From an uncultured Acidobacteriia bacterium (lineage in GTDB: Bacteria; Acidobacteriota; Terriglobia; Bryobacterales; Bryobacteraceae), in contig CAINNJ010000022.1 of assembly GCA_903851195.1 (NCBI GenBank), positions 56,891-120,890 of the forward strand: a stretch of DNA of 64,000 nt, given 5' to 3'. Shown here piece after piece: positions 25,851 through 35,031 of this stretch; the first letter of the stretch is position 1; the number at the start of each line of letters is the position of its first letter. The notes beneath the pieces were generated by a model. The model saw only the letters and a list, made by a program, of their open reading frames with translations. It did no database searches and had not been told where the DNA came from. Both the position numbers and the translations under genes were made by a program.

Positions 25851-26543
25851 ATGCCGTATCAAATCACAGGTTCCGGTCCCGCCCTGCAGAAGGCGCAACT
25901 TGAGGATCCGCTCGTCCACTTACCCTGCGGCAGAATCTCGGAGTACCGGAAAAATCAAACGGTTTACAGCCAGGATGAGCGTCCGCAAAATCTCTGTCTG
26001 GTGATCGACGGACGCGTGAAAGTCTCCCGCTTGACTCCCGAAGGCAGGCAGGTGGTGGTCGATATTTATCAGCCCGACGAATTCTTCGGCGAAGCCGCGT
26101 TTGTCGCCGGCAGCCACCCGGCTGAGGTGGCCGTGGCTCTGGAACCGCTGAAAGTGATGGCGTGGGGAGTCGCGGAAATCGAGGACATCGTGACGCGCCG
26201 TCCCAAACTCGGCATCGCCCTGCTGCAGCTTCTGGTGCAGCGTACCCTCGACCTCGGCACCCGTATCGAGAGCTTTTCGGTCGATACCATTCCCCGCCGT
26301 CTGGCGCGCAGTCTGCTGCGCTTGTCGGATCGTCTGGGCCAGCAGGCCGACGACGGCTCTATCCGGATGATTCCGCTGACGCACGAGTTCCTTTCTCAAT
26401 ATGTCGGGACTTCTCGCGAAATTATCACGCACCACATGAACGAGTTCCGCCGCCAGGGTTACCTGCGCTACTCCCGGAAGGGCATACTGGTCGATCGCCT
26501 CGCGTGGCAGGAGTGGCTGAACCAGAACTCGACCGCGGCCTGA
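25851..26543 (+). CDS. Crp/Fnr family transcriptional regulator
   Basis: 230 aa. A cyclic-nucleotide-binding jelly roll (about 25-145; GRVKVSRLTPEGRQVVVDIYQ cut at the turn, FFGEAAF) is followed by a dimer helix and a winged HTH with SQYVGTSREIITHHMNEFRR near 183. No N-terminal cysteine cluster for a Fe-S centre is visible, so an oxygen-sensing FNR role is unlikely; the ligand is unknown. GAGGTAAAGG precedes the ATG. Confidence 0.85.
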   Translation: MPYQITGSGPALQKAQLEDPLVHLPCGRISEYRKNQTVYSQDERPQNLCLVIDGRVKVSRLTPEGRQVVVDIYQPDEFFGEAAFVAGSHPAEVAVALEPLKVMAWGVAEIEDIVTRRPKLGIALLQLLVQRTLDLGTRIESFSVDTIPRRLARSLLRLSDRLGQQADDGSIRMIPLTHEFLSQYVGTSREIITHHMNEFRRQGYLRYSRKGILVDRLAWQEWLNQNSTAA

Positions 26544-26604
26544 ACGCGCCCAAGTGAGTATCCGCGGCGGCGTCCTTTCGCGACCCACCTGTATCATTGG
26601 AATC

Positions 26605-27864
26605 ATGTCGGTCGCATCGCTAACGAAGCCCGGGTCCGAATCCGGTCTGCCTTCAGAAACTCACCCCTCGTCCCAAAACGTCGTCGAACTGGAAAAACAG
26701 TACCTCCTGCAGAATTACGGGCGTCACCCGATTGTTCTCGTGCGTGGCGACGGCCCCTATATGTGGGATGACGGGGGAAAACGTTATCTCGATTTCATTG
26801 CCGGAATCGGGGTCAACGCGCTCGGGCAGAATCATCCGCGCATCGTGGCCGCCATCAGCGACCAGGCCGCGAAGCTCATCCATACCTCGAACCTGTTTTA
26901 CAACGAGTTTCAGGGCCCGCTCGCCAAACGGATCGCGGAAGTCTCCGGCCTGGCGCGAACCTTCTTCACCAACAGCGGCACCGAATCCACCGAAGGCTCC
27001 CTGAAGATGATCAAGGCTCACGGCCATGACATCCATCCCGATAAATACGAGATCGTCTCGCTCGAAAACTCTTTCCACGGCCGCAGCCTCGGCGCGCTCT
27101 CCATCACCGGACAACCGAAATACCGGAAGGATTTCGAGCCGCTTCTGCCCGGCGTGAAATTTGTTCCCGCGGATGACATCGCCGCGCTGGAAGCGGCCGT
27201 CAACGAACGCACCGCCGGCATCTGCATCGAATGGATTCAGGGCGAGGGCGGCGTGCTGCCGCTCGATCCCGCGTTCTGCGCCCGGGCGCGCGAACTGGCC
27301 GATCAGTTCGATGCCCTGCTCTGTTTCGACGAGATCCAGTGTGGCGTCGGCCGCACCGGCAAGTACTTCGGCTATCAACTGACCGACCCGCCCGTGATGC
27401 CGGACATCATGACGGCCGCCAAGCCGCTTGCCTGCGGCCTGCCGCTCGGGATCCTCTCGGCCAACGAGCGCGCCGCGAAAGCGATTCGGCCCGGCATGCA
27501 CGGCTCCACCTTCGGCGGCAACGCGCTCGCGGCGCGCGTGGCTCTGGAATTCTTCGATATCCTCGACGGGCTGCTGCCGCAGATCACGCGCGTCGGCGAG
27601 TACTTCCGCGCCCGGCTGAGCGATCTCGCGCAGCGCTACAGCTTCATCCGCGTGGTGCGCGGCTACGGGCTGATGGTCGGCGTGGAACTCTCCATCCCCG
27701 GCAAAGAGATCGTCAACGCGGCCATGCGGGAAGGCCTGCTGATGAACTGCACGCACGAAACCGTGCTGCGCTTCCTGCCGCCCTACATCATCACCGAGGA
27801 GCACGTCGACGAGGCGATTCACATCCTCGACAAAGTGTTCGCCGAAATCGCCGTGCCGGCCTAG
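26605..27864 (+). CDS. argD: Acetylornithine/ornithine-type aminotransferase (class III)
   Basis: About 419 aa PLP enzyme. Visible are GIGVNALGQNHP, TNSGTESTEGSLK (phosphate-binding), SFHGRSLGALSITG, LLCFDEIQCGVGRTG (PLP-ring Asp), PLP lysine in MTAAKPLACGLPLG near 272 and GSTFGGNALA. The overall pattern fits ArgD, which makes N-acetylornithine in arginine synthesis; related ornithine or 4-aminobutyrate aminotransferases cannot be excluded without neighbouring arg genes. ATG at 26605 preferred over 26554 since homology starts later. It ends 12 bases from the convergent manC. Confidence 0.8.
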   Translation: MSVASLTKPGSESGLPSETHPSSQNVVELEKQYLLQNYGRHPIVLVRGDGPYMWDDGGKRYLDFIAGIGVNALGQNHPRIVAAISDQAAKLIHTSNLFYNEFQGPLAKRIAEVSGLARTFFTNSGTESTEGSLKMIKAHGHDIHPDKYEIVSLENSFHGRSLGALSITGQPKYRKDFEPLLPGVKFVPADDIAALEAAVNERTAGICIEWIQGEGGVLPLDPAFCARARELADQFDALLCFDEIQCGVGRTGKYFGYQLTDPPVMPDIMTAAKPLACGLPLGILSANERAAKAIRPGMHGSTFGGNALAARVALEFFDILDGLLPQITRVGEYFRARLSDLAQRYSFIRVVRGYGLMVGVELSIPGKEIVNAAMREGLLMNCTHETVLRFLPPYIITEEHVDEAIHILDKVFAEIAVPA

Positions 27865-27876
27865 AGCAGGGCTCCT

Positions 27877-28956
27877 CTAGAGCAGATCTTCGCGGCCCTG
27901 TTTTTCCAGCACTTTGACCAGATCCCCCACCTGCTGAGAGCGTTTCCGATCCGCTACCAGCAGGGCGTCGGGGGTGTCCACGATAATCAGATCCTTCACG
28001 CCCAGCAGCGCCACCAGCTTGCGTCCCGCATCCACGTAGTTGCCGGTCGCTTCCGCGGCCAACAGCTCGGATCGCGACACGTTCGCGTTGGCATCGCGGG
28101 GCAGCAGGTCGTAAACGGCATCCCAGCTACCCACGTCGTTCCAGCCGAAATCGTCGCAGAAAACACCCACCACGTTCTTCGCTTTCTGCAGCACGGCGTA
28201 GTCGATGGAGATGTTCTCGCACAGCGGAAAAGCCTCGGCCATGCGAGCCGCGAAGTCGGGGTGATCGAAGGCGGGCAGGCTGGCCAGAATGGCGCCGGTC
28301 TTCGGCAGGTGCGTGCGCAGCGCCGTGAGCACCGTCTCCGCTTTCCAGAAGAACATCCCCGCGTTCCAGCAGAAGTTGCCCGCCTTCACGAAGCGCTTGG
28401 CTTCCGGCAGTTCGGGCTTCTCGCGAAACCGCAGCACCGGCACCGTCGTGAGCGCGCCCGCTTCCAGACCCTTCGGAAACTCGATATACCCGTAGCCCGT
28501 TTCCGGCCACCTGGGAGCGATGCCCAGCACCGCGATCTCGCCCCGTGCCGCGGCTTTGAACGCCGGCCGTAGCAGGCTCAGAAAGCGCTTCGGCTTGCCG
28601 ATCACGTGGTCGGAGGGAAACACGCCGAACACCGCTTTCGGATCGATGGAATGCAGGATGTGCGCCGCCAGACCGATCGCCGGAGCGGTGTTCCGCTGCG
28701 CCGGCTCCGCGATGATCTGGTTGGCGGGCACCTGCGGCAACTGCCGGACAATCTCGTCCCGCACGAAGTCGTTCGTCAGGATCCAGATCCGTTCCGGCGG
28801 AATCAACCCGGCCAGGCGCGTCACTGTATCCTGGATCAGTGTTGCCTCGCCCGTGACATTGAGAACCTGCTTGGCATGCCGTTTGCGGCTGCGGGGCCAG
28901 AAGCGCGTGCCCCGCCCGCCGGCCAGAATCAGGCCGTAGTGGTTGTCTTTCGCCAT
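27877..28956 (-). CDS. manC: Mannose-1-phosphate guanylyltransferase
   Basis: 359 aa. Nucleotidyltransferase signature LAGGRGTRFWPRSR (13-24), VFPSDHVI near 116, ETGYGYIE near 150, FREKPELPEAKRF, and WNDVGSWDAVYDLLP near 265. It makes GDP-mannose from mannose 1-phosphate and GTP for glycans. It is the short form without the C-terminal phosphomannose isomerase domain found in AlgA-type proteins. A short direct repeat (ctagagcag) covers its stop and that of argD. Confidence 0.9.
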   Translation of the reverse strand: MAKDNHYGLILAGGRGTRFWPRSRKRHAKQVLNVTGEATLIQDTVTRLAGLIPPERIWILTNDFVRDEIVRQLPQVPANQIIAEPAQRNTAPAIGLAAHILHSIDPKAVFGVFPSDHVIGKPKRFLSLLRPAFKAAARGEIAVLGIAPRWPETGYGYIEFPKGLEAGALTTVPVLRFREKPELPEAKRFVKAGNFCWNAGMFFWKAETVLTALRTHLPKTGAILASLPAFDHPDFAARMAEAFPLCENISIDYAVLQKAKNVVGVFCDDFGWNDVGSWDAVYDLLPRDANANVSRSELLAAEATGNYVDAGRKLVALLGVKDLIIVDTPDALLVADRKRSQQVGDLVKVLEKQGREDLL

Positions 28957-28987
28957 GTTGGAAATTCCTTACTGAACCGGGTAGCTT

Positions 28988-29788
28988 TTACTGGACAGGA
29001 TAGCTGTGGATGAACCGCAGGGTCCGGCTCCACCGCGTCTTGGTCGGAAAATGAATCACCACGTCGATCAGGTGCGCGATGGTCACCGAAGGATCCGAAA
29101 GGTCCGCCGTGCTGGCATCGTACGACCAGTAAATCACCAGCGGCTTCCCGATGATGTTTTCGCGCGGCACGAAACCCCAGTACCGGCTGTCGAGCGACTG
29201 GTCGCGGTTATCGCCCATCGCGAAGTAGTGCCCCTCGGGAACCACCACTTCTCCGTTCTTCACATCGCGCTCCAGCATCGTCTGCGCGGGCGGAAAAAGC
29301 GGGGAATTCGGGTCGGAAGGAAAATTGTCGCGGTAGGAATCGATGTAATCGAGCTTATGCACCACGTACGGCTCTTTCAGCGCGTGGCCGTTCAGGTAAA
29401 CCTGCTTGTTCTGCAACCGGATCCGGTCGCCCGGAACGCCCATCACCCGTTTGACAAAAGTCTGTTTGATGTCGATGGGATAGCGGAAAACGATGATGTC
29501 TCCCCGGTGCACGTCGCTATAAGGCAGCACATGTTTGGTGACGGCGCCGCCCGGCGCGAACGCCAGCTTATCCACCAAAAGGTGATCGCCCACCAGAAGC
29601 GTGTCCTCCATCGATCCGGTGGGGATCACGAAGGCCTGCACCAGAGTGGTGGTGCCGAAGAGCAGCAGGATGATCGTGACCGTCCACTCGGCGATGAAAC
29701 CGCGTGGCGGCTCGGCCGGGGCCGCCTTCTTCTTCGCTTCGCCGGCGGGGGGCGTGGTGGTTTCGGATAAGGGGTTGGGGCTCGTCAC
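28988..29788 (-). CDS. lepB: Signal peptidase I
   Basis: About 266 aa. A single membrane helix (TVTIILLLFGTTTLVQAFV) follows a short basic, alanine-rich cytoplasmic head. Catalytic Ser in IPTGSMEDTL near 58, catalytic Lys in TFVKRVMGVPGDR near 112, and box E GDNRDQSLDSRYWGFV near 205 are intact. It cleaves signal peptides on the outer face of the inner membrane. I chose the GTG at 29788 (a GGGAG lies just upstream) because upstream residues are not family-like. Downstream and close to manC on the same strand. Confidence 0.9.
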   Translation of the reverse strand: MTSPNPLSETTTPPAGEAKKKAAPAEPPRGFIAEWTVTIILLLFGTTTLVQAFVIPTGSMEDTLLVGDHLLVDKLAFAPGGAVTKHVLPYSDVHRGDIIVFRYPIDIKQTFVKRVMGVPGDRIRLQNKQVYLNGHALKEPYVVHKLDYIDSYRDNFPSDPNSPLFPPAQTMLERDVKNGEVVVPEGHYFAMGDNRDQSLDSRYWGFVPRENIIGKPLVIYWSYDASTADLSDPSVTIAHLIDVVIHFPTKTRWSRTLRFIHSYPVQ

Positions 29789-29894
29789 AAACTCCCATTG
29801 TAGCGGGCCTCGGCGCTGGCTGCCGGGACATCCGCTTCCGCTCTCCATCCCGCAAACCCGGTTGTTATTCTGGTGAAGGCACGCCCACCCCACT

Positions 29895-30329
29895 TTGACT
29901 CATCCGATTCCAGTCAGGCACTCCCGAAAACCTCTGTATATGGTGATCGGCTGCACCATTTTTGCCGCGGCCGCGCAGATTATGCTGAAATTCGGCGCGG
30001 GCCATCCCCAGCCGGCGCTGATTCCCGCCGAACCAGCCACCTGGCTGCCGTTCGCCCTTGCGCTCCTCGGGAATTTCCCGCTGGTTGCCGGCTACGTTCT
30101 CTCCGGCTTTAACGCCATGCTGTTGATCCTCGCCCTGCGGGATGGCGAACTGTCCGTGCTTTATCCCCTCTACTCGCTCTCGTACGTCTGGGTGATCGCG
30201 CTCTCGATGTACTTCTTCCACGACCACCTCAATACCTGGAAAACGTGCGGAGTGCTTCTGATCATGATCGGCGTCGGTTTTCTTGGTAAAGCGAGCGCTC
30301 CGGAGTCCGTCACGGGTTCCGCGAAATGA
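29895..30329 (+). CDS. SMR/EamA-type small membrane transporter subunit A
   Basis: Up to 144 aa with four hydrophobic segments (VIGCTIFAAAAQIMLKFGAG, a long one near 55-80, YPLYSLSYVWVIALSMYFF, GVLLIMIGVGFLGKA). The third loop GELSVLYPLYSLSYVW matches the small multidrug resistance/EamA fold. The start is either TTG at 29895 or ATG at 29940. It overlaps the next SMR gene by 4 bases, so the two probably assemble as a heteromer. Substrate unknown. Confidence 0.75.
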   Translation: MTHPIPVRHSRKPLYMVIGCTIFAAAAQIMLKFGAGHPQPALIPAEPATWLPFALALLGNFPLVAGYVLSGFNAMLLILALRDGELSVLYPLYSLSYVWVIALSMYFFHDHLNTWKTCGVLLIMIGVGFLGKASAPESVTGSAK

Positions 30330-30676
30330 CCACTCCCCTCAGTTCCATGCTCCTGGTCATGAGTTCGTCTCTCCTGGGGTCGTTCGGGGCCGTTTTCCTG
30401 AAACTAGGCGCGGCGCCGATGAAGAATGGTTTCCGCCACATTCTGAACTGGAAACTGGTGGCCGGCATCGCGCTTTTTCTCGGCTCCAGCATACCGTTCA
30501 TACTGGGTGTCCGGCATGGCGAACTCTCCGTGCTGTATCCCATGGTTTCCATCAGCTACGTGTTCGCCATGATCTGGTCCCGGCTGTTTTTCAAAGAACA
30601 AATCTCGATGGGCAAAGTCACGGCCGTCGCCCTGATTCTGGCCGGCGTGATCTGCATCGGTATCGGCGGCCACTAA
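30326..30676 (+). CDS. SMR/EamA-type small membrane transporter subunit B
   Basis: 116 aa with four membrane segments. It is recognisably related to the preceding protein: GELSVLYPMVSISYVFAMIW aligns with its GELSVLYPLYSLSYVWVI. Paired SMR genes such as EbrAB and YkkCD work as hetero-oligomers with opposite topology. The ATG overlaps the stop of subunit A (ATGA). Relatives with this motif also include lipid-carrier flippases (ArnE/F type), so drug export is not certain. Confidence 0.78.
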   Translation: MTTPLSSMLLVMSSSLLGSFGAVFLKLGAAPMKNGFRHILNWKLVAGIALFLGSSIPFILGVRHGELSVLYPMVSISYVFAMIWSRLFFKEQISMGKVTAVALILAGVICIGIGGH

Positions 30677-30677
30677 A

Positions 30678-31382
30678 GTGGACCGGTTCGCCGCGATCGC
30701 CGATATTCACGGCAACCGCTGGGCGCTCGAAGCCGTTCTCGCCGACATCGACCGCCGCGGTATCAGCCGCATCGTCAATCTGGGTGATCATCTGTTCGGA
30801 CCGCTCGATCCCGCGGGCACCGCCGATTTACTGATCGGCCTGCGCCCGCCCTGGGTCGTCAAAAATATTGCGGGAAATCAGGATCGCGACCCCATGGACC
30901 TGAGCCCCTCCCACCAGGAATGGCTCGACGCGCTGCCGTTCTCCCTGCAAATGCCCGGCATCATGCTCTTCCATGGCACCCCGCTGGCGGACAATCTCTA
31001 TCTGCTCGAAACCGTGCATCGGGACGGCGTTTCCCTCGCCGAGCCGGAACAGATTGCCGAACGTCTCGGAACCGGCGAGCGCAGTCCGCTGCTTCTCTGC
31101 GGGCACAGCCACATTCCCCGCGTCGTGGCGTTCGGAGAAAGTCTGATCGTCAATCCGGGCAGTGTAGGCCTGCAGGCGTATACAGACGACGCTCCCCTGC
31201 CCCACCGCATGGAAACCGGCAGCCCGCACGCCCGCTACGCGATTCTTGAACAAGACACGGCCGGATGGCGCGTGGACCTGCTGCAGGTTCCCTACGATTA
31301 CGAAGCCGCCGCCGCGTGCGCGTTACGAAACGGCCGCGAGGACTGGGCCTTCCGCCTGCGCACCGGCCGCGCCGCGAATTAA
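30678..31382 (+). CDS. YfcE/MJ0936-type metallophosphoesterase
   Basis: 234 aa from a GTG start. Metal-binding blocks: IADIHGN (9-15), VNLGDHLFGP near 37, GNQDRD near 69 (His of the usual GNHD/GNCD replaced by Gln), LFHGTPL near 100 and LLCGHSHIPR near 138, then VNPGSVG. The family hydrolyses phosphodiester or phosphomonoester bonds; substrate unknown. It follows the SMR pair by one base and overlaps a convergent gene by 4 bases. Confidence 0.8.
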   Translation: MDRFAAIADIHGNRWALEAVLADIDRRGISRIVNLGDHLFGPLDPAGTADLLIGLRPPWVVKNIAGNQDRDPMDLSPSHQEWLDALPFSLQMPGIMLFHGTPLADNLYLLETVHRDGVSLAEPEQIAERLGTGERSPLLLCGHSHIPRVVAFGESLIVNPGSVGLQAYTDDAPLPHRMETGSPHARYAILEQDTAGWRVDLLQVPYDYEAAAACALRNGREDWAFRLRTGRAAN

Positions 31383-32497
31383 CGGCCCAGAATCGAGCCC
31401 GCCGCGTAACTCAATAAATCCCCGCGTTCCCGCGCAATCTCCCGCAGCTTCGAAAAATCCTTCGCCTGATAGCAAAGCTGCAGCGCGGAAGGCACCGGTG
31501 CCCCGTAACTCGCATCCTCGAACACGTGATCGAGCACCACCTGCAGCGCATCCGCCGGACGTCCCAGAGACAACAGCAGCCTCGCCAGATGCCTCCCCGG
31601 TGCATCGCCCACCACTTCCGGATCCGACTCCGTGATCTGTCTCCGGAAGTAATCCAGATGCGCTTCCACGTCATTGCCCAGCAGCGCCTGAACGTAATGC
31701 CCATACGACGTGAACTGGTCTTCGAACGGCGGCACGCCGGGCGATTGAAACTGTGGCGCCAAGTGCCTGCCGTAATCGCAGAGTTCCGCGAACACTTCCA
31801 GCACCGCTTTATCCGTGACCTCCGTGCAATACGGCACCACGGACAGCAGATGCGAAGTATCCACGTAGTAATCCCATTCGCCGAACAACCAGTCCCGCCC
31901 CTGCATCAGTTCCGGCAAATTCCGCGACTCCGGCCGCGCGCCCTCCTGCGACTCGATCGCCCGTCCCATCCGCTCCGCGATCTCCGCATGGATGTGCCGC
32001 GCCAGCAGCGCAATACACTGCTCCCGGTCCCGCTGCACGGACGTCATCCCGAACGCGGTAATCGCGCGGCACATGCCATGCTGCGCCAGGATCAATTCCA
32101 GCCCTTTCCGCGGGTGCACGCCTTCCTGAAAGGCAATCGCGATAATTCCCTCCAGGTTCTCGCCCGGCTCCACTTTGTTGATCGCCTCGAAGATCGGACC
32201 CGGCTCGGAAACGGCCCGGAAATACGGCCACGCCCGCTCGATCCTGCCATCCGCCAGAAACAATTCGCCCGTCTCCCGCGCCACGGCGACCACCGCGTTT
32301 TGATAGTCTTCCCGTGTGAGTGAATCCGTCTGGATCAGAGGCAGACCCAGTTCGTGCCGCGCCTTCATCAGCCGCGCTTCAAACAGCAGACCGTATTCCT
32401 TCGTGGCCCGGTATTGGTCGATAAGAAAATCGAGTCCCGCCGAGGGGTCCGGAGATTCCAGCAGGGGATCGAGTTGAGGAAACAGGTCTTCTGGCAC
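31379..32497 (-). CDS. Hypothetical helical protein (372 aa)
   Basis: I recognise no family. Start is GTG at 32497. The protein is soluble, without signal peptide or membrane segment, and appears built of helix pairs of TPR-like spacing (EDYQNAVVAVARETGELFLADG, GRHLARLLLSLGRPADALQVV cut at the turn). The conserved-looking centre GRDWLFGEWDYYVDTSHLL has several aromatic and acidic residues. Neighbours are a phosphoesterase (convergent) and a UxuA-like protein (divergent), neither suggesting a role. Confidence 0.7.
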   Translation of the reverse strand: MPEDLFPQLDPLLESPDPSAGLDFLIDQYRATKEYGLLFEARLMKARHELGLPLIQTDSLTREDYQNAVVAVARETGELFLADGRIERAWPYFRAVSEPGPIFEAINKVEPGENLEGIIAIAFQEGVHPRKGLELILAQHGMCRAITAFGMTSVQRDREQCIALLARHIHAEIAERMGRAIESQEGARPESRNLPELMQGRDWLFGEWDYYVDTSHLLSVVPYCTEVTDKAVLEVFAELCDYGRHLAPQFQSPGVPPFEDQFTSYGHYVQALLGNDVEAHLDYFRRQITESDPEVVGDAPGRHLARLLLSLGRPADALQVVLDHVFEDASYGAPVPSALQLCYQAKDFSKLREIARERGDLLSYAAGSILGR

Positions 32498-32536
32498 GCA
32501 ATCAAATCATAGACCACCCGAGTCCGGAGAATTTTT

Positions 32537-33607
32537 ATGCAATACGACCGCCGCCGTCTGATGAAAATGAGCCTTGCCGGGTGCGCGCTGCCCTTATTCG
32601 GCCAGACCCGAAAGCCCGCAATCGCCGAAGACGACCCCGCCAACGTGAAGATCGCCCACCGGCTCGACTGGAAGAATCTTTCCGACGACGATCTGCTCTT
32701 CCTGCAGCAGATCGGGCTGCGCTGGGCGCGTCTCGAGTTCGGCGAGGGCAAAGTCACCTTCGACATGCTCCGCGCCGCCCAGGAGCGCTTCGCGCGCTTC
32801 GGCATGAAGCTCTACTCCGGCGTGCATTACTCGTATCGCTCGTCGCGCGTGCAACTCGGTCTGCCAGGTCGCGATGAGGATATCGCGGCCTACTGCCAGT
32901 TCCTGCGCGATATCGGAAAACTGGGTGTCCCCGTCGCGTCTTATGATTTTCACCCCGCCAACACGTACACCACCCGCATGGTGAAGCAACGCGGCTACAC
33001 GACTCGCGAATTCGACATCGACGATTTCCGCGCAAAGGTGGAAAAGCCTGCCTTCGACCGCGAGTATTCAGCCGACGACATCTGGTCCGCCTACACCTAT
33101 TTCATGAAAGCCGTGCTGCCCGTAGCCGCCGAAGCCCGCGTGAAACTGGCGCTCCACCCCGACGATCCGCCCCTCGCGAAAATGAACGGCGTGGCCAAAC
33201 TGTTCACCCACTACGACGGTTACCATCGCGCCGAGCAGATCGCCGGCGGCAGTCCCTGGTGGGGCCTCACGTTCTGCGTGGGCACGTGGTCGGAAGGCGG
33301 CACGCAGATGGGCAAAAACGTCTTCGAAATGATCAAAGATTTCGGCGGACGCGGCAAGATTTTCGAAGTGCATTTCCGCAACGTAACCGGCCCCCTGCCC
33401 CACTTCGTCGAGACCTTCCCCGACGATGGCTACATGGACATGTACCAGGTGATGAAGACTCTGCGAGAGGTCAATTTCAGCGGCGCCGCAGAGCCCGACC
33501 ACGTCCCGAAACTGGCTGGCGACACGGGCCTGCTGCGCGCCGGCACCAGCTACTGCATCGCCTACATGAAGGCGCTGGTGAAGCGCGCGAACGAAGAAGT
33601 CGGCTGA
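32537..33607 (+). CDS. Exported UxuA-like TIM-barrel protein
   Basis: 356 aa. N-terminus YDRRRLMKMSLAGCALPLFG has a twin-arginine stretch and a possible lipobox (LAGC). The mature part carries the D-mannonate dehydratase-like blocks LALHPDDPP near 215, GLTFCVGTWSEGG near 248, FEVHFRNVTG near 282 and AEPDHVP near 320. UxuA converts mannonate to 2-keto-3-deoxygluconate in the cytoplasm; an exported relative may act on other sugar acids. A paralogue lies at 46078. It ends 8 bases from a convergent acyl-CoA ligase gene. Confidence 0.78.
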   Translation: MQYDRRRLMKMSLAGCALPLFGQTRKPAIAEDDPANVKIAHRLDWKNLSDDDLLFLQQIGLRWARLEFGEGKVTFDMLRAAQERFARFGMKLYSGVHYSYRSSRVQLGLPGRDEDIAAYCQFLRDIGKLGVPVASYDFHPANTYTTRMVKQRGYTTREFDIDDFRAKVEKPAFDREYSADDIWSAYTYFMKAVLPVAAEARVKLALHPDDPPLAKMNGVAKLFTHYDGYHRAEQIAGGSPWWGLTFCVGTWSEGGTQMGKNVFEMIKDFGGRGKIFEVHFRNVTGPLPHFVETFPDDGYMDMYQVMKTLREVNFSGAAEPDHVPKLAGDTGLLRAGTSYCIAYMKALVKRANEEVG

Positions 33608-33614
33608 CCCGCGT

Positions 33615-35027
33615 TTAAGCGCGTTTCGGCAGCAGATGCTTCTGGATCTTCCCCATCGCGTTCCGCGGCAGTTTCTCCACCAGCACGAACTCCCGCGGCA
33701 CTTTGAAGGACGCCAGTTTCGCCCGGCAAAGCGCCTCGATCTCGGCGGTTTCCACCGCGCAACTGCACACCAGATAGGCCACCGGCACCTCTCCGCGCAC
33801 CCGATCCGGCTGGGCCACCACGGCGGCTTCGGTAATCGACGGATGCTCCTGCAAAAACTCCTCGATCTCGCGCGGATAAATGTTAAAGCCGCCCGAAATA
33901 ATCAGATCGCTCTTGCGCCCGCTTAGCGTGTAATAACCGTCCGGCGAAACCGTCGCCAGATCGCCCGTGCGGAACCACCCGTCGACAAACGCATCGCGCG
34001 TCGCTTCCGGGCGCCCCCAGTAACCCGCGAACACATTCGGCCCGCGCAGATAAATCTCCCCGTCCATCACCTTCGCGGAAATGCCCGGCAAAGGGAAGCC
34101 AACCGTCCCCGCGCGCCGCTCGCCGATGTACGGATTGCTGATATTCATGAGCGTCTCACTCATCCCGTAGCGCTCCAGAATCGTATGCCCGAACAACTGC
34201 CGGAACTCCTCGTGGATCTGCGCCGGCAGCGGCGCCGAACCGGAAACGAACAGCCGCATGAAGCCCCCGATCTCGCGCGCGACATCGCCCGGAAACCCCA
34301 GCAGCCGCACGTAAATCGTGGGCACCGCGAAAAACAGCGTGGGCCGGAAATCGAGGAACGTCGCCGCCGCCGTCTGGTGTTCGAAGCGCTCCAGCAGCCG
34401 CATCAGACAACCGCTCATCAGCCAGCAGTGCAGCCCGTTGCCCAGGCCGTGCACATGGAACAGGGGCAAGGCGAGCAGAAAGCGGTCGGCCGCCGTGATC
34501 TCCCAGCAGGCCAGCAGATTCACCGCATTGGCCGCGAAATTATTGTGCGTCAGCACGGCGCCTTTTGAGGTTCCGGTAGTCCCCGAAGTGTAGATAATCC
34601 CCGCGGGCGCATCCCCGTCCAGAGCCACCGCCGGACGCACATTCTCCAGCAACGCCGCCTCGGCCGTCAGTTCAGCCGGATTCCATACCGGAACCGGCGA
34701 CGCCACTTCCGCATCCGTAATCAGCGCCGCCGGAGCGGCATCCGTCAGAATATGCGCCATCTCCCGGTCCCGGTACAGAATGTTGATCGGCACGAAGATC
34801 GCGCCCAGCTTCACGCAGGCGAGATAAATATCGATCATTTCGACCGAATTCGCGAGATAGACGCACAAACGGTCGCCGGCCGCCAGTCCGCGTCGCGAAA
34901 AGAGCTGAGCCAGCCGGTTACTGCGCGCGTCCAGTTCCCCGAACGTCCAGGTTTCCCCCCGGAATTCCAGCGCGACGCGGTCCCGCCGCCCAATCAGGGA
35001 AGAGTCGAAGAGATGAGAGAGGTTCAT
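33615..35027 (-). CDS. AMP-forming acyl-CoA/malonyl-CoA synthetase
   Basis: 470 aa ANL-superfamily ligase. AMP-binding P-loop IIYTSGTTGTSKGAVLTH near 150, ERYGMSETLM near 280, the TGD motif in DGWFRTGDLA near 355 and the C-terminal catalytic Lys in PRNAMGKIQKHLL near 460 are all present. Relatively short length and FHVHGLGNGLH resemble malonyl-CoA synthetase (MatB). An MFS transporter gene ends 4 bases before its start, suggesting uptake and activation of a small carboxylic acid; malonate is a guess. Confidence 0.82.
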   Translation of the reverse strand: MNLSHLFDSSLIGRRDRVALEFRGETWTFGELDARSNRLAQLFSRRGLAAGDRLCVYLANSVEMIDIYLACVKLGAIFVPINILYRDREMAHILTDAAPAALITDAEVASPVPVWNPAELTAEAALLENVRPAVALDGDAPAGIIYTSGTTGTSKGAVLTHNNFAANAVNLLACWEITAADRFLLALPLFHVHGLGNGLHCWLMSGCLMRLLERFEHQTAAATFLDFRPTLFFAVPTIYVRLLGFPGDVAREIGGFMRLFVSGSAPLPAQIHEEFRQLFGHTILERYGMSETLMNISNPYIGERRAGTVGFPLPGISAKVMDGEIYLRGPNVFAGYWGRPEATRDAFVDGWFRTGDLATVSPDGYYTLSGRKSDLIISGGFNIYPREIEEFLQEHPSITEAAVVAQPDRVRGEVPVAYLVCSCAVETAEIEALCRAKLASFKVPREFVLVEKLPRNAMGKIQKHLLPKRA

Positions 35028-35031
35028 GTTT

